Positions 45,558 through 56,027 are shown, counted from the stretch's first letter. The stretch: DNA of 64,000 nt from Pedobacter sp. MC2016-05 (GCF_026239735.1 NZ_JAPIVT010000022.1:30493-94492), one strand, 5' to 3'. Notes: generated by a model not told the origin, from the sequence alone. A program made the numbers and translations.

Positions 45558-47912
45558 CTATAGCTTATAAATCTTTATTTGATCCAAAACAACGTTCTCA
45601 TCCAATGCTTTAACGGTAATGGAGTGTTTGCGTTGTTTATTATTCAAGTTGGTCACAATCATACGTTTGGCTTCATTGGTTAAAACATTGATTTTCCATT
45701 CTTCATTTCGGTCGCTGGTATGGTAATCCACAACTTTTGTGGCTTGATCATCAATTTTGATTTCAAACCGAATCAATTTTCCTTCCACCGGTAAATTCGG
45801 AGCAAGCGCTACTTCAACCCTTATCGAATCTGTCGTAGGAGTATTAAATTCATAAACTACGTGATCTCCTTTTTTAATAGATACCGCTCCACTTTGATAG
45901 CCTAAGCCATGTGACACAGGTTTTGTGCCTCCGAATTTCACAAATTGATTTCCGTTGAATGTTGCAAATGGGGATTGGAAGGTTTTAAGCGGAGTCGCCG
46001 ACTTTACTTGCGGTAATTTTTGAAAAACTGCAAGCTTTCTGGGTTTGGAATCCATCATGTTTTTCCATTTTCCATTCGCCAAAGTCGAATACTTAGTGGT
46101 GAGTTTCTCAATGGAATCATAAGCGGCATCGCTTTGCGACCAATTCGCACGGCCATGTCTGGCAAGTTGCGCATATAGCAGCTTTTTGTTTAACTCGGCT
46201 GCTCCACGTACTGGATATTCAATTAATTCAAACCAGGCATTTTGCTTGTCGGCTGGTATAGCTTTAGAAAGCTGGATTACTTTTTCCGCAATTTTATCAT
46301 AATCGGCGATACGGTTTTTTATTTCCTGCTCGCTCCAGGGTAAATCTACAACTTCTTTAAATTTCGGGTCGGTTTCCTCGGTTCGGGTGTTGCCCATAAA
46401 TTCGGGTTTTCGGATATAGGCTAAGCGATAATATTCATTCATTACGGCGAGCAAATCAGCAGCATATTGCTGGCCAAACTCTCTTGTAAGCCATGTTTTC
46501 AAATGTTGATCCAATCCTTTCTTATTATCTTCAATAGAATCGATATTCCAAGCCATATCCAAGAATAGTTCGGTTAAATATTCCCCCGGCTTAATATCAC
46601 CAACGTTTAGGATCCACATGTCTTTAGCACCTTTACCATAAGCAAGCTTCATTTGCGTATAAATTTGTGCAGGATGATTGGTAGATAGCCAAAGGTAATC
46701 ATGCGGGCGACCCCAATAAGAAATGTGGTAGTAAATCCCATTTCCGCCTTTGCGGTTCCGCTCTGCTTCGGTAGGGAAATGGCGGATATAGCCATAATTA
46801 TCATCTGTCCACATCAAAGTCACATCATCAGGCACTTTAAGGCCCATGTTATACACATCTAGAACCTCTTTGTAAGGAATAAAAACCTGAGGAACTTTAG
46901 TCAAATCAGGATTTAAATTTTCACTGATCATGCTGCGTTGATCTGCAATTATCGAGGTGATGGCATCAAATTGTTCCTTTAAGGTATTTGCCCCTTGCAT
47001 TTTTCCATCATGAATCCCTCTAATTCCCAAGGTGTAAATGTTGTCAGAGTTTTTAAGGTCCTTCACTCGGGTTTCCCAAAAGCGCAACACATTTTCACGG
47101 TTATTTACATAATCATAATTGCCTTTACCATCAATTTTCCATTCTGTATTGGCACTCCTCATCATCGGTTCACAATGTGATGAACCGACAACAAGTCCAT
47201 ATTTATCTGCCATTTCTCTATTGCCAGGCGTTTGAAAGAAAGCTACAGAAACTTCGTGCATGGCTGGCCAAAAAGCATTTGCCCTTAAACGCAACAGCAG
47301 TTCAAAAATTCGGGCATGTGTTTTTGGACCTATTTGCCCTTTAATTTTCGAAGGTTCGAAAGTGCGGGAACTCCAGGGCATCAAACCAAAATCTTCATCG
47401 TTGATAAATATGCCACGATATGCCACCGATGGATGTTCTAATAATTGAAAACCGTTTTTAAAGCTTAGTGAATTTTTCCTGGCGATGACCGCATCTGCCC
47501 ACCATTCCCAGGGTGAAACGCCGATGCGACGAGATAATTCGAGTATGCCATAGGCGGTACCTCTTTTGTCGCTACCTAAGATGTACATTTTATCATTTTC
47601 TACCCATAAAGCATAACCTTCAGGATGAATTTTCAGCTTTGCCAAAGATTCCTGGTCAATCAGTTTTTCTGCAAGGGAATGATTTCCAAGGGTGCCGGCT
47701 ATAATTTGTGCGTTTGAACCTTTTAGTAAATTTGCACTGAAAACAGCGCTAAAATCTCTTGAAAAGATATCAACTGCCGTTCGTACTACATCTTCTTCTC
47801 CGCCAGGCAATGAAATTTCCATATTCTTCCCCTTGCGAAAGATAAAGTCGGCGAATAGGAGCTGGGGTGCTGCAAAGAAAACAATCAGCAGGAGTAGTAG
47901 TTTAAAATTCAT
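45558..47912 (-). CDS. GH115 alpha-glucuronidase family protein
   Basis: 784 residues with a signal peptide ending near residue 22 (LLFA). GH115 features in order: N-terminal alpha/beta domain (YALWVENDKMYILGSDKRGTAYGILELSRR without interruption in the protein), the barrel with AYRGIFINDEDFGLMPW, RANAFWPAMHE, SSHCEPMMRS and the VTLMWTDDNYGYIR segment, then a helical region and a C-terminal beta-domain. GH115 removes 4-O-methyl- or unmethylated glucuronic acid from xylan and arabinogalactan. With exo-galactanase and GH2 genes beside it, arabinogalactan is the better guess here. Confidence 0.9.
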   Translation of the reverse strand: MNFKLLLLLIVFFAAPQLLFADFIFRKGKNMEISLPGGEEDVVRTAVDIFSRDFSAVFSANLLKGSNAQIIAGTLGNHSLAEKLIDQESLAKLKIHPEGYALWVENDKMYILGSDKRGTAYGILELSRRIGVSPWEWWADAVIARKNSLSFKNGFQLLEHPSVAYRGIFINDEDFGLMPWSSRTFEPSKIKGQIGPKTHARIFELLLRLRANAFWPAMHEVSVAFFQTPGNREMADKYGLVVGSSHCEPMMRSANTEWKIDGKGNYDYVNNRENVLRFWETRVKDLKNSDNIYTLGIRGIHDGKMQGANTLKEQFDAITSIIADQRSMISENLNPDLTKVPQVFIPYKEVLDVYNMGLKVPDDVTLMWTDDNYGYIRHFPTEAERNRKGGNGIYYHISYWGRPHDYLWLSTNHPAQIYTQMKLAYGKGAKDMWILNVGDIKPGEYLTELFLDMAWNIDSIEDNKKGLDQHLKTWLTREFGQQYAADLLAVMNEYYRLAYIRKPEFMGNTRTEETDPKFKEVVDLPWSEQEIKNRIADYDKIAEKVIQLSKAIPADKQNAWFELIEYPVRGAAELNKKLLYAQLARHGRANWSQSDAAYDSIEKLTTKYSTLANGKWKNMMDSKPRKLAVFQKLPQVKSATPLKTFQSPFATFNGNQFVKFGGTKPVSHGLGYQSGAVSIKKGDHVVYEFNTPTTDSIRVEVALAPNLPVEGKLIRFEIKIDDQATKVVDYHTSDRNEEWKINVLTNEAKRMIVTNLNNKQRKHSITVKALDENVVLDQIKIYKL

Positions 47913-48063
47913 CTTTTATTACTTGATAATCATTTTTGATAGGGAGATATTATTTGCTGAGCTGCCTTAGACAGATGTTGCTTTAAACCAATTGATATGC
48001 CCATTCTCAAAACACATAGTTAGCTCCATAGAATACTCAAAAGTTTGCATTTGCGCATCAGTT

Positions 48064-49671
48064 TTATTTACTTTTAATTAAAGAAACATCATCTATAAAG
48101 CAGCTGGCATCAGCCATTCCCTCGGCTAAAAAGCCAATTTCAGCTTTCCCTTCGGTGATATCAATATTCTCCAGCATAATAGTATTCCAATTATTGTTTT
48201 CTTTTTCAAAATGGTGACTGAGCCTTTTGCCTCCGCTTACAGCATACATTTCCAAATTCTTAAATCGGCCATTGTTTTTTATTTTTGCGGTTAATTTATA
48301 GCGCCCATCAACCAGTTTAACTCGGGTAGTTGAGGTAATAATTTGATTAATTTTTCTTTCGAAATTTACTTTATCGCTAACATTTAAACTCTTCTCGCCA
48401 ATAACAATTTTTCTTTCGGCTGTGCTGTTGAAATGATTTAACGTCGGTGAGGTTAAACTATCCAAGCTAATTTGATTTCCTTTAATGACAGCGGTTTTCC
48501 AACCTGTTAATTGCATTTGAACTGGCTTAACCACACTTGGAATTCGCTTTCTATCTGCTTCAAAGCTACCATTTTTAACAAAGTCATTATCGTCAGCAAC
48601 TTTCCAGGCGCCAGTTTCAATATTGAGATTCCATGAGTTAAGCGAATTGAAATACGGTGTTTTTCCTTCAAAAGACAGTGGACACCATTGATTATAACCC
48701 AATCCATTTCCAGCGAAATCAGCCCAGCGATCACCACAAAAAATAACAGTTTCTGTTTTTGAACCCTTAACATTAACGAAGAAACCTGTTTGTGAAATGT
48801 GTGCATAATCATCAGCACTTCCGTTCGTAACCAGCATTTTATTGGTAGGTAAATACGGTCCACTGATGTTATCGGCCACTAGATAGTAAGCCAGCGAGCC
48901 ATCCCATCCATAAATATTTGAAGCATACATGTAATATTTCCCTCCAAATTTGAACATGCAATTGCCCTCACGGCTCTCACCCTTGAAAATTTCTACACAA
49001 TCCAATAGGTTTACTTTGCCGTTTTTTACTCCGATTTCTGAAAGATAAATTTTATTGCGACCGCGACCATAAGAATAAACCAAATATGATTTTCCAGTAT
49101 CTTCATCGTTAAAAACTGTTTGGTCGCCAGTATTACTGGTTCCAATCATTGGCTCCATGTTTATTCGCTGATGCCAGGTAAAGGCACCATTCGGAGTATC
49201 AGATGTAGTAATGAGCACCTGATTACCATGCTGAACAAACATGGCGTACTTTTTCAGTGCTGCAATATAGGCTACCCCTAATCTACCAACCCAGGTTTTA
49301 GGTATTCTGCTAATTTCACCTTTAGTTAAAACGTTACCTTCGCTAGTCCAGTTCACCAAATCATTAGAACTATAGCAAGTAACGGATTCGAATGTTGCAT
49401 TTGGATAGGTAACTGATAGATTGTTTAGGTAAAGTTCGGCTTCGGCATATTTGACCCCATACCAGAAATACTTTTTAGTGCCAGATTTTGGATCGGTAAA
49501 CTGAAAAATACCACCGCCCTGGCTATAAATAGGCTGGCCATCTTTCGCTTTCCAAAAATTATCATTTTTGATGTTTGCAAACTGTGCTTGTAAATTATTT
49601 ACAGCGGTAAACAAAAGCAAAAATGTAAGGAGTAGAACAGGTAATTTGAAATGATTTTTTATTTTACTCAT
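48064..49671 (-). CDS. GH43 subfamily 24-like exo-beta-1,3-galactanase
   Basis: 535 residues, signal peptide ending LQAQ near residue 30. The propeller begins with PIYSQGGGIFQF and FWYGVKYAEAE, matching the GGG motif of exo-beta-1,3-galactanases, which lack the usual catalytic base Asp of GH43. The acid Glu candidate is in GESREGNCMF. Residues about 365-535 form a beta-sandwich domain like a carbohydrate-binding module. The family trims beta-1,3-galactan, the backbone of type II arabinogalactan. It lies between GH115 and GH2. Subfamily assignment is by motif only. Confidence 0.72.
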   Translation of the reverse strand: MSKIKNHFKLPVLLLTFLLLFTAVNNLQAQFANIKNDNFWKAKDGQPIYSQGGGIFQFTDPKSGTKKYFWYGVKYAEAELYLNNLSVTYPNATFESVTCYSSNDLVNWTSEGNVLTKGEISRIPKTWVGRLGVAYIAALKKYAMFVQHGNQVLITTSDTPNGAFTWHQRINMEPMIGTSNTGDQTVFNDEDTGKSYLVYSYGRGRNKIYLSEIGVKNGKVNLLDCVEIFKGESREGNCMFKFGGKYYMYASNIYGWDGSLAYYLVADNISGPYLPTNKMLVTNGSADDYAHISQTGFFVNVKGSKTETVIFCGDRWADFAGNGLGYNQWCPLSFEGKTPYFNSLNSWNLNIETGAWKVADDNDFVKNGSFEADRKRIPSVVKPVQMQLTGWKTAVIKGNQISLDSLTSPTLNHFNSTAERKIVIGEKSLNVSDKVNFERKINQIITSTTRVKLVDGRYKLTAKIKNNGRFKNLEMYAVSGGKRLSHHFEKENNNWNTIMLENIDITEGKAEIGFLAEGMADASCFIDDVSLIKSK

Positions 49672-49771
49672 TTAATGTTCAATTGACTTTATTTTCTAGT
49701 GCTAAAATTTCGATACGCTAGGCCACTGCGGCAAGCTCATTGTGTCAGCTCTACAGCTCGCAATTTCTATT

Positions 49772-52726
49772 CTATTTAGCTCCGTAAATTTCGGTTTCAA
49801 TAATACTTAAGCCTCCCTTTGATTTGGTTTCAGCCCGCTCAATGCCGTCATCAAGCTTTTTGCCATTCACTTCAACGCCGATTTTTTCGCTCTCTGCAGT
49901 TTCTTTTCCAGAACCTAGCAACTGAATAGTTACCGTTTTACCTGTTGTTGGCTTACACACTGCGGTAAAATAGCCCAAACTTGGAATGGTATTGCCTTTA
50001 AAAACCTCTTTGTCATCCACCAAAATTCTTATCGGATACGCTTTAGTTCTGAAACCATTTACTTTCAATTCAACTTCCGTGACCCTGGTTTCTTTAGCCA
50101 AATTATATTTGATCCAGGCGGTGTTTAAATTACCATCGTTTACCCAATCGCTGAGCTCGTTATCATCATAACTTAGCTTAGCCTTTTCTGTATTAGCGCC
50201 GGCAGAAGCTGATAAAATGGTTACAGGTGTTCTGCTCATCTGGTAAGTTTGTGCTACGGGTGTTTCACCCCGCTGTAAGTTTGATTTTAATCCATCAGGC
50301 GGAAATTGGACTGATAAACCATCATTAACATTCACGGGAAGCGTTTCTAAGGTAATGGTAGCGGATTTTAATCCATCAGCTTTGGCAGTGATATTGATTT
50401 TACCCGGCATTGTGGTCGACCGAATTAAGACCCGGTTGACGCCGCCTTCTACAGGCAACTGTTTGGATAGGATATAGTTATCTGGTCCTTGCGCCAAGCC
50501 ACCACGCCATTCTGCCGGACCACTCATTTCAAAATTAATTAGGTTCAATGCGATCGGGTTTCTATTTCCTTCAGCGTCTACAACCTCTACCTGAACGAGT
50601 GCCAAATCAGCACCATCTGCTTTAAATCCTGTGGGATGTTGTAGCTTGGTCAGTTTAATGGCAACAGGCGTTCCCGCTGTTTTAATTTGCTTTTCAGCTA
50701 ATTTGACACCTTTGTCGTCATAAGAAATCGCTTTTAAGCTTCCAGATTTATAAGTAACACCTTTAAAAGTATACAGAAAGCCATCTCTTTTGGCTCCAAA
50801 ACCCAACGATTTTCCATTAAGAAACAGTTCAGTTTTATCGCCTGCGGCGATGATATGAATATCCTTTTTAATTCCAGCCTTATAATTCCAGTGACCAATA
50901 ATATGAATGCCTGTTTTCTTGGTATCGACCCAGCCATCCCAAATCACTTTGTGCGCATAAAATCCATCTTTAGGGATTCTTATGGCATCTACTTCGCCGC
51001 TGCGACGGTAATTTTCTTCTCCACGGTAATGGGTGTTAGAATCCGAAAAGATGATATTTACGCCTCCAGAACTTACCCTTTTTCCCGTCCCTGGTCTTTC
51101 TTTGTAATATTCATTCCATCTCACTACGTTTTCTATAGCATGTGTATCCTGATTTCTATTATAAATGCTGGCATCAGCCCCCTTGTAAAGTGGGCCCGCA
51201 CCATCTTTATGAAAGGGAGGCGAAAACTCGTCCCAGTATTTTCTTAAACCTTCATCTCTGGAATATTCCATCGACCACAAGGGTTTCGAAGCACTTTTAT
51301 TGATGTACAGCATTTCGCCGCCATATTCTGCGGAAGGAATGTCCAACATTTCTCTGGAGCCGATCGCCCGGCCTCCGTTAGGGTCGTACTGATCTCGAAT
51401 TGCCTTCATTTCATCCATATGGGCTGCACTAATAGATTCATTGCCACATTCGTAGAACAGGATGCTTGGATTATTTCGATTGTAAATAATAGCATCTGTC
51501 ATCACCGACTTTCGTTGATCCCACCGGGTTCCCGTTACATCTTTTTCTGCATCACCGGCAGGCATAGCTTGAATTAAACCTACCCTGTCGCAGGATTCTA
51601 CATCTTGTTTCCATGGCGCAATATGCATCCATCTTACTAAATTGGCATTACTTTCCACCATCAATTGATTGCTGTAATCACTTAACCAGGCGGGCACAGA
51701 CAAACCAATGGCAGGCCACTCGTTGCTGGTTCGTTGTGCATAACCTTTCATCATCAATACCCGATCATTGAGGTAAACCATACCATCTTTGAATTCAGCC
51801 TTCCTAAATCCGGTTTTTGTATTTAATTCATCAACCGTATTGCCGTTTATTTTAATTCGGGAAGTAACCGTGTATAAATATCCATAGCCCCAACTCCAGA
51901 AATGCAATCCCTCAACCATTGCCTCTGCTTTTAGCATTGCGGTTGTTCCTGGCGCTAAGTGCTGAGCTGTGGATTGAAAAGTTTTAATCACTTTACCTGA
52001 TGCATCTTTTATTTGCACCTCATACTGCACTTCGCTTATTGCTGAGGTCTCATTACGGACTTGCGATTCAGAAACGATTACTGCTTTTTTACCTGTGATA
52101 TCAAAGTTTTTGGCATAAATATAGTTGCCCGTTGTTTTCAGTAAAGCATTTAATGGCAAAGTTTGATAAATTTTTCCCGTGAGGTGCAGGCGAACATTTT
52201 TAGAGATTCCGCCGTAATTGGCATTGAAATTTTTATCACTCCATTGGTAACCCGAGTTTGTAGCCTTCTCTTTGTAATTCCATGCATTATCAATTCTTAC
52301 GGCAAGCACATTGTCTTTGTCTGGCTGAAGTAAATTGCTGATATCAAAGCCGAAAGCCGTTACCCCATTTTCATGCCGACCGATAAACACGCCATTTAAA
52401 TAAAATTCTCCGGCCTGCCTGATTCCCTCAAATTCAAGGAAAACTTTGTGATCTTTTGAGCCTTCAACTTTGAAATGTTTTCTATACCAGGCGATGCCAG
52501 TAGAGAGCTGTTCGATAGATTTCTTAAATGCCTCATCTTCATTCCAGGCGTAGGGAAGGGTGATTGATTTCCAGCTGCTGTCATCAAATTCAATGTTTTT
52601 GGCATTTTCCCGATCACCCACCAATAATTTCCATCCGGGATTGAAATTAAAGGTTTTTCGTTGATTTTGCGCCTGAAGGTTGAAGGTAGAGAAGCTGAAA
52701 AATATAATGAGGTATAAATATTTCAT
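49772..52726 (-). CDS. GH2 beta-galactosidase/beta-glucuronidase family protein
   Basis: 984 residues, signal peptide ending LQAQ (residue 20). The N-terminal jelly-roll, Ig-like domain and TIM barrel are followed by DUF4982-like and further Ig-like domains. The acid/base is Glu430 in YECGNESISA and the probable nucleophile Glu487 in LWSMEYSRDE. The C-terminal region (about 865-984) looks like a discoidin/malectin-type binding domain. It differs strongly from the GH2 at 17.6 kb. It is 3 bases from the GH43 gene upstream. Substrate probably beta-galactose or beta-glucuronate of arabinogalactan. Confidence 0.87.
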   Translation of the reverse strand: MKYLYLIIFFSFSTFNLQAQNQRKTFNFNPGWKLLVGDRENAKNIEFDDSSWKSITLPYAWNEDEAFKKSIEQLSTGIAWYRKHFKVEGSKDHKVFLEFEGIRQAGEFYLNGVFIGRHENGVTAFGFDISNLLQPDKDNVLAVRIDNAWNYKEKATNSGYQWSDKNFNANYGGISKNVRLHLTGKIYQTLPLNALLKTTGNYIYAKNFDITGKKAVIVSESQVRNETSAISEVQYEVQIKDASGKVIKTFQSTAQHLAPGTTAMLKAEAMVEGLHFWSWGYGYLYTVTSRIKINGNTVDELNTKTGFRKAEFKDGMVYLNDRVLMMKGYAQRTSNEWPAIGLSVPAWLSDYSNQLMVESNANLVRWMHIAPWKQDVESCDRVGLIQAMPAGDAEKDVTGTRWDQRKSVMTDAIIYNRNNPSILFYECGNESISAAHMDEMKAIRDQYDPNGGRAIGSREMLDIPSAEYGGEMLYINKSASKPLWSMEYSRDEGLRKYWDEFSPPFHKDGAGPLYKGADASIYNRNQDTHAIENVVRWNEYYKERPGTGKRVSSGGVNIIFSDSNTHYRGEENYRRSGEVDAIRIPKDGFYAHKVIWDGWVDTKKTGIHIIGHWNYKAGIKKDIHIIAAGDKTELFLNGKSLGFGAKRDGFLYTFKGVTYKSGSLKAISYDDKGVKLAEKQIKTAGTPVAIKLTKLQHPTGFKADGADLALVQVEVVDAEGNRNPIALNLINFEMSGPAEWRGGLAQGPDNYILSKQLPVEGGVNRVLIRSTTMPGKINITAKADGLKSATITLETLPVNVNDGLSVQFPPDGLKSNLQRGETPVAQTYQMSRTPVTILSASAGANTEKAKLSYDDNELSDWVNDGNLNTAWIKYNLAKETRVTEVELKVNGFRTKAYPIRILVDDKEVFKGNTIPSLGYFTAVCKPTTGKTVTIQLLGSGKETAESEKIGVEVNGKKLDDGIERAETKSKGGLSIIETEIYGAK

Positions 52727-52729
52727 GTT

Positions 52730-53743
52730 TTAGTGTTTTAGTTTCGCATAAAGTGGTGCATCTCTGTCGCAAGTGATTTCACCATTTTCATATTTCAGTT
52801 CAGTCATTTGTATGGAGCTTCTTCTGGTGGTGTAATTATCTATGCCTTTATTTTCAGGTGTTTTGCCAGGATGTGTGAAATAATAAACGTAAGCTTTCCC
52901 ATTGTTGACCAGCACATCGCAATGACCGCCTATCACGCCATCATCTTCGCCTTTGCCTGGCACTTGCAAAATGTTTTTTTCCTGCCTTTTCCAGGTTAAT
53001 AAATCAGTTGAGGAATAGACACCGAGGCCTTTCCAGTTGTCAACAATCATCCAATAGGTATTTTTCCAGTAGAAAACCTTTGGGCCTTCGCATCCTTTAT
53101 CACCAACAATTCTTTTTCCGCTATCAACCCAATGGTAAAGGTCTTTGCTATCAGCGTAGAAGATCGATTTGCCTGCCACTTCATTATTGTAATACATCCG
53201 CCAACCCTGGTTAGTGGGCAATTTAAATACGCAGGCATCTATGCAACGATCGGAGGCCAAAGGCAATTTAGATTCGAATTTCCAGTTGATTAAGTTTTTA
53301 CTGGTTAAATGAATAATATACCGTGGATGGCGCCAATCTTTAAAAACTCCCGGCACGTAGGTAAGGTACATGTGATAGATACCTTTGTTTTCTATCACTT
53401 CTGGCGCCCAGTGGGTGTAATCTGTTAGGCGATATTGAATGTCGCAAGTGTCGCGGTAGTTCCATTTTATGCCATCTTTTGATTCGGCGATGCCAATTCT
53501 GGTTCCATGTACCCAGCTCACTCCATCAAGGTTTTTTGCATTAGCCCGCCTGTTGGTATAAAACATAAACCACTTTTTTTCACTCTTATTCCAAATGACT
53601 ACAGGGTCTGCTGCTCCATCACATGTAGGATCTCTGAAAAGAGGTTTATTAATTAATGATGTGCCTTTTTGTTGTGCAAAACTGAATACGGAAACTAAAA
53701 GCAAGCAAGCGAAGATAATTTTTTTATAGATAAAGATTTTCAT
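52730..53743 (-). CDS. GH43 family glycosidase
   Basis: 337 residues from the ATG at 53743; the frame is open to 53800 but the extra 19 residues precede a clean signal peptide ending SFAQQ. Single propeller domain with candidate base Asp46 in GAADPVV, Asp in RCIDACVF and Glu in CEGPKVF, and the WAPEV motif. It is the first gene of the leftward arabinogalactan operon, just downstream of operator site E. Arabinofuranosidase or galactosidase activity are both possible. Confidence 0.84.
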   Translation of the reverse strand: MKIFIYKKIIFACLLLVSVFSFAQQKGTSLINKPLFRDPTCDGAADPVVIWNKSEKKWFMFYTNRRANAKNLDGVSWVHGTRIGIAESKDGIKWNYRDTCDIQYRLTDYTHWAPEVIENKGIYHMYLTYVPGVFKDWRHPRYIIHLTSKNLINWKFESKLPLASDRCIDACVFKLPTNQGWRMYYNNEVAGKSIFYADSKDLYHWVDSGKRIVGDKGCEGPKVFYWKNTYWMIVDNWKGLGVYSSTDLLTWKRQEKNILQVPGKGEDDGVIGGHCDVLVNNGKAYVYYFTHPGKTPENKGIDNYTTRRSSIQMTELKYENGEITCDRDAPLYAKLKH

Positions 53744-53822
53744 AAGATGTAATGCTTCAGCATGCCGCAACATGGTGTTGTCAACAATCTTAAGACTCAA
53801 ATATTTGGTTAAATAGCTTACA

Positions 53823-53867
53823 CGATTTTACGGTTTAAAAATTGGTATACCATCCTGTTCCATCCTG
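53823..53867 (-). promoter_or_regulatory. Tandem CAGGAT operator and promoter, site E (arabinogalactan operon)
   Basis: Read on the minus strand: CAGGAT starting at 53867 and at 53857, 10 bp apart. The -7-like TAAAATCG starts at 53830, 37 bp on. TAACCAAATAT follows at 53811-53801, near the expected transcript start. Confidence 0.65.
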
Positions 53868-53954
53868 TTTAAAGTAGGTTCAAAGGATTTGGGAGGGTAG
53901 ACTTAAATTTCAATCGTTTGAAAAAATAGGTGTAATACACGAACTTCTTCAAAC

Positions 53955-53988
53955 AAAAAGAGCAATTAACTCGAAGTTAATTGCTCTT
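53955..53988 (-). terminator. Terminator of the third SusC/SusD operon
   Basis: A perfect 13-bp stem (53958-53970 with 53976-53988) around a 5-base loop. On the minus strand the 3' arm runs into a T-run ending near 53955. It starts 23 bases after the SusD stop. Confidence 0.8.
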
Positions 53989-54010
53989 GTAATTCAATAT
54001 AGTACTGTTC

Positions 54011-56017
54011 TTACCAGCCTGGATTTTGTAGAGCCTGTTTTTGAGTTGGGCTCAATGCGCTTCCACTAGATTTGATCACGTCAAGGAACGATTGAGGGAT
54101 TGGTCGAAGATAGTGTTTTCCATCTATCGGCTTCGCTTCTGCATTAAACGCTGCAGTTCGGGCAACTAGGGTTTTGGTCCTAGCTAAGTCTTCCCATCTT
54201 TGCAACTCGCCCATTAATTCGCGGGAACGCTCATTTAAAATGAATGCTGTAAACTTATCGGCCTGTGAAGCGGCATCAATCTTATCATAAAACTCTTTAT
54301 TAGAGTTGAAAATATCACCATCGCTATTGAGGTGCATTGATGCTAAGGTGTTAGCAGTTGTTACTGCCAAGTTATTCGATTCGAAATAGGTGTTTTTATC
54401 AGAGTATGAAGAAAGGGCAGTGGCATTGGTAACCGGGTTTGTTTTGTAGGAAATTCCGCCATCCAAATAGGATTCTCTATTTTCTCCATCTTTGTAAGCG
54501 GCACGATCTCTAACTCTGTTTAAGTAAGGAATGGCTTGAGCGTACTGACCTAATCTGCCGTATGCTTCGGCTGCTATGAGATAAGTTTCTGCTAAACGGG
54601 CTAAAATTCCATCTCTCTGGCCAAATTGAGAAGCCACTAAGTTACGAGAGCCATCCATAAATTTAGATAACGCAACAAACTGGCTAACGCCATAATTTCC
54701 GTGTGCTGCAAGGTAGCTTTGTGATTGACCGGAAAAATATCTTACAAACATACTTGGTTTTCTACGACCAATATCTGTTGGAAGAGGATTTGCAGCATTC
54801 GCATCCAAAGCAGTGTAACGAATATCGCCAGCATTATTTACAATGTACAATACCGCTTCTTCACCACCTACAAATTTGGCCTGACCAACTTGCGCCGGAG
54901 TAGGAGCATTAGCCGCAGTCCATTTAGGTGCACTTGCCGGATTATTTGAAACATAGCGGGTTTTAAAACTTTTCCAGAACCTGGAGTCGTTTACACGGTC
55001 GAATACATCTAAAGCATAATCTGTTGATCTTAAACGCTGAAATTCACGACCACCTGCAAGATCACGCACCATTCCTGGAAGGGTTTGATAAACCGACGGA
55101 TAATATAAATGGATTTGGTTGCCATAACGACCTTGAGTAGTAGTGTTATTTGAAAATTGAGCTGCTAAAATAATTTCTTTATTTGATTCATTTGCGCCAT
55201 CAACTGTTGTAAAGTTCCAAAGATCGCTGAAGTTAGTGGCTAAGGTGTAGCCACCGCTATTAATTACCAAATCAGCATACTTAACGGCGTTTTGTAAATC
55301 GGCAGTTTTAGTTTCGCCATTCCACTCATTGTTAATTTCGCTAGCACGAAACAGGTAGGCCTTTGCAAGGAAATGCGCTGCTGCCCATTTGGTAATTCTT
55401 CCAGGTTCTGCTGCTGTTGTAGGGAGTAAATCGTAAGCTTGAATAAAATCTTGAATTACTTGCGCATAAATTTCTTTTGCTGTACTTCTTGTAAATTCTT
55501 CCTGGATAGTTTCCGAAGGTTCAAGTTTTAACGGAACGCCGCCAAACTGTTTAACCAACTTAAAGTAATCAAAAGCACGCATGAAGTAACCTTCACCTAA
55601 GCGCACATTTTTATTTGCACCATCATAATATACCGGTACATTTTTAATGACAATGTTTGCCGAATTGATGTTGCCATACATATTGTCCCAAACGGAGGCA
55701 ATATCACCCGATAGAGAGTTGAAGTTTCCATCATAAGAGTTAAACATTTGTTCGGTACGATCGCCGCCAACGGTAAACTCATCAACGCCGTAATTTGTGG
55801 TAGTGTAAGCCCAAGTGTAGTTAAAGTGGAACTTTAGACTTTGATACATACCGATTACCAAACCATCCAAACCTAAGGATGTTTGAAAATCGGCAGTGTT
55901 ATGCGAATTAATTACCTCTTCATCTAAGAAGCTTTTTTTACAGGAAGTTGGAAGGATCATCAATGTACCCAACAACACCATTCCTGACAGTATATTTATA
56001 AACTTTTTCATTTTCAT
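54011..56017 (-). CDS. SusD/RagB-type lipoprotein (third pair)
   Basis: 668 residues from the ATG at 56017 (ATG at 56011 also possible); a longer frame to 56080 would overlap SusC by 53 bases. Lipobox Cys26 (LPTSCKKSFLDEE). Hallmarks: NSHNTADFQTSLGLDGLVIG near the N-terminus, GYFMRAFDYFKLVKQFGGVPL, and LNERSRELMGELQRWEDLAR near the C-terminus. It is longer than the other two SusD proteins and than the 500-600 residues usual for the family. It follows its SusC after 10 bases. Confidence 0.93.
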   Translation of the reverse strand: MKMKKFINILSGMVLLGTLMILPTSCKKSFLDEEVINSHNTADFQTSLGLDGLVIGMYQSLKFHFNYTWAYTTTNYGVDEFTVGGDRTEQMFNSYDGNFNSLSGDIASVWDNMYGNINSANIVIKNVPVYYDGANKNVRLGEGYFMRAFDYFKLVKQFGGVPLKLEPSETIQEEFTRSTAKEIYAQVIQDFIQAYDLLPTTAAEPGRITKWAAAHFLAKAYLFRASEINNEWNGETKTADLQNAVKYADLVINSGGYTLATNFSDLWNFTTVDGANESNKEIILAAQFSNNTTTQGRYGNQIHLYYPSVYQTLPGMVRDLAGGREFQRLRSTDYALDVFDRVNDSRFWKSFKTRYVSNNPASAPKWTAANAPTPAQVGQAKFVGGEEAVLYIVNNAGDIRYTALDANAANPLPTDIGRRKPSMFVRYFSGQSQSYLAAHGNYGVSQFVALSKFMDGSRNLVASQFGQRDGILARLAETYLIAAEAYGRLGQYAQAIPYLNRVRDRAAYKDGENRESYLDGGISYKTNPVTNATALSSYSDKNTYFESNNLAVTTANTLASMHLNSDGDIFNSNKEFYDKIDAASQADKFTAFILNERSRELMGELQRWEDLARTKTLVARTAAFNAEAKPIDGKHYLRPIPQSFLDVIKSSGSALSPTQKQALQNPGW

Positions 56018-56027
56018 TTTTCTTTGG

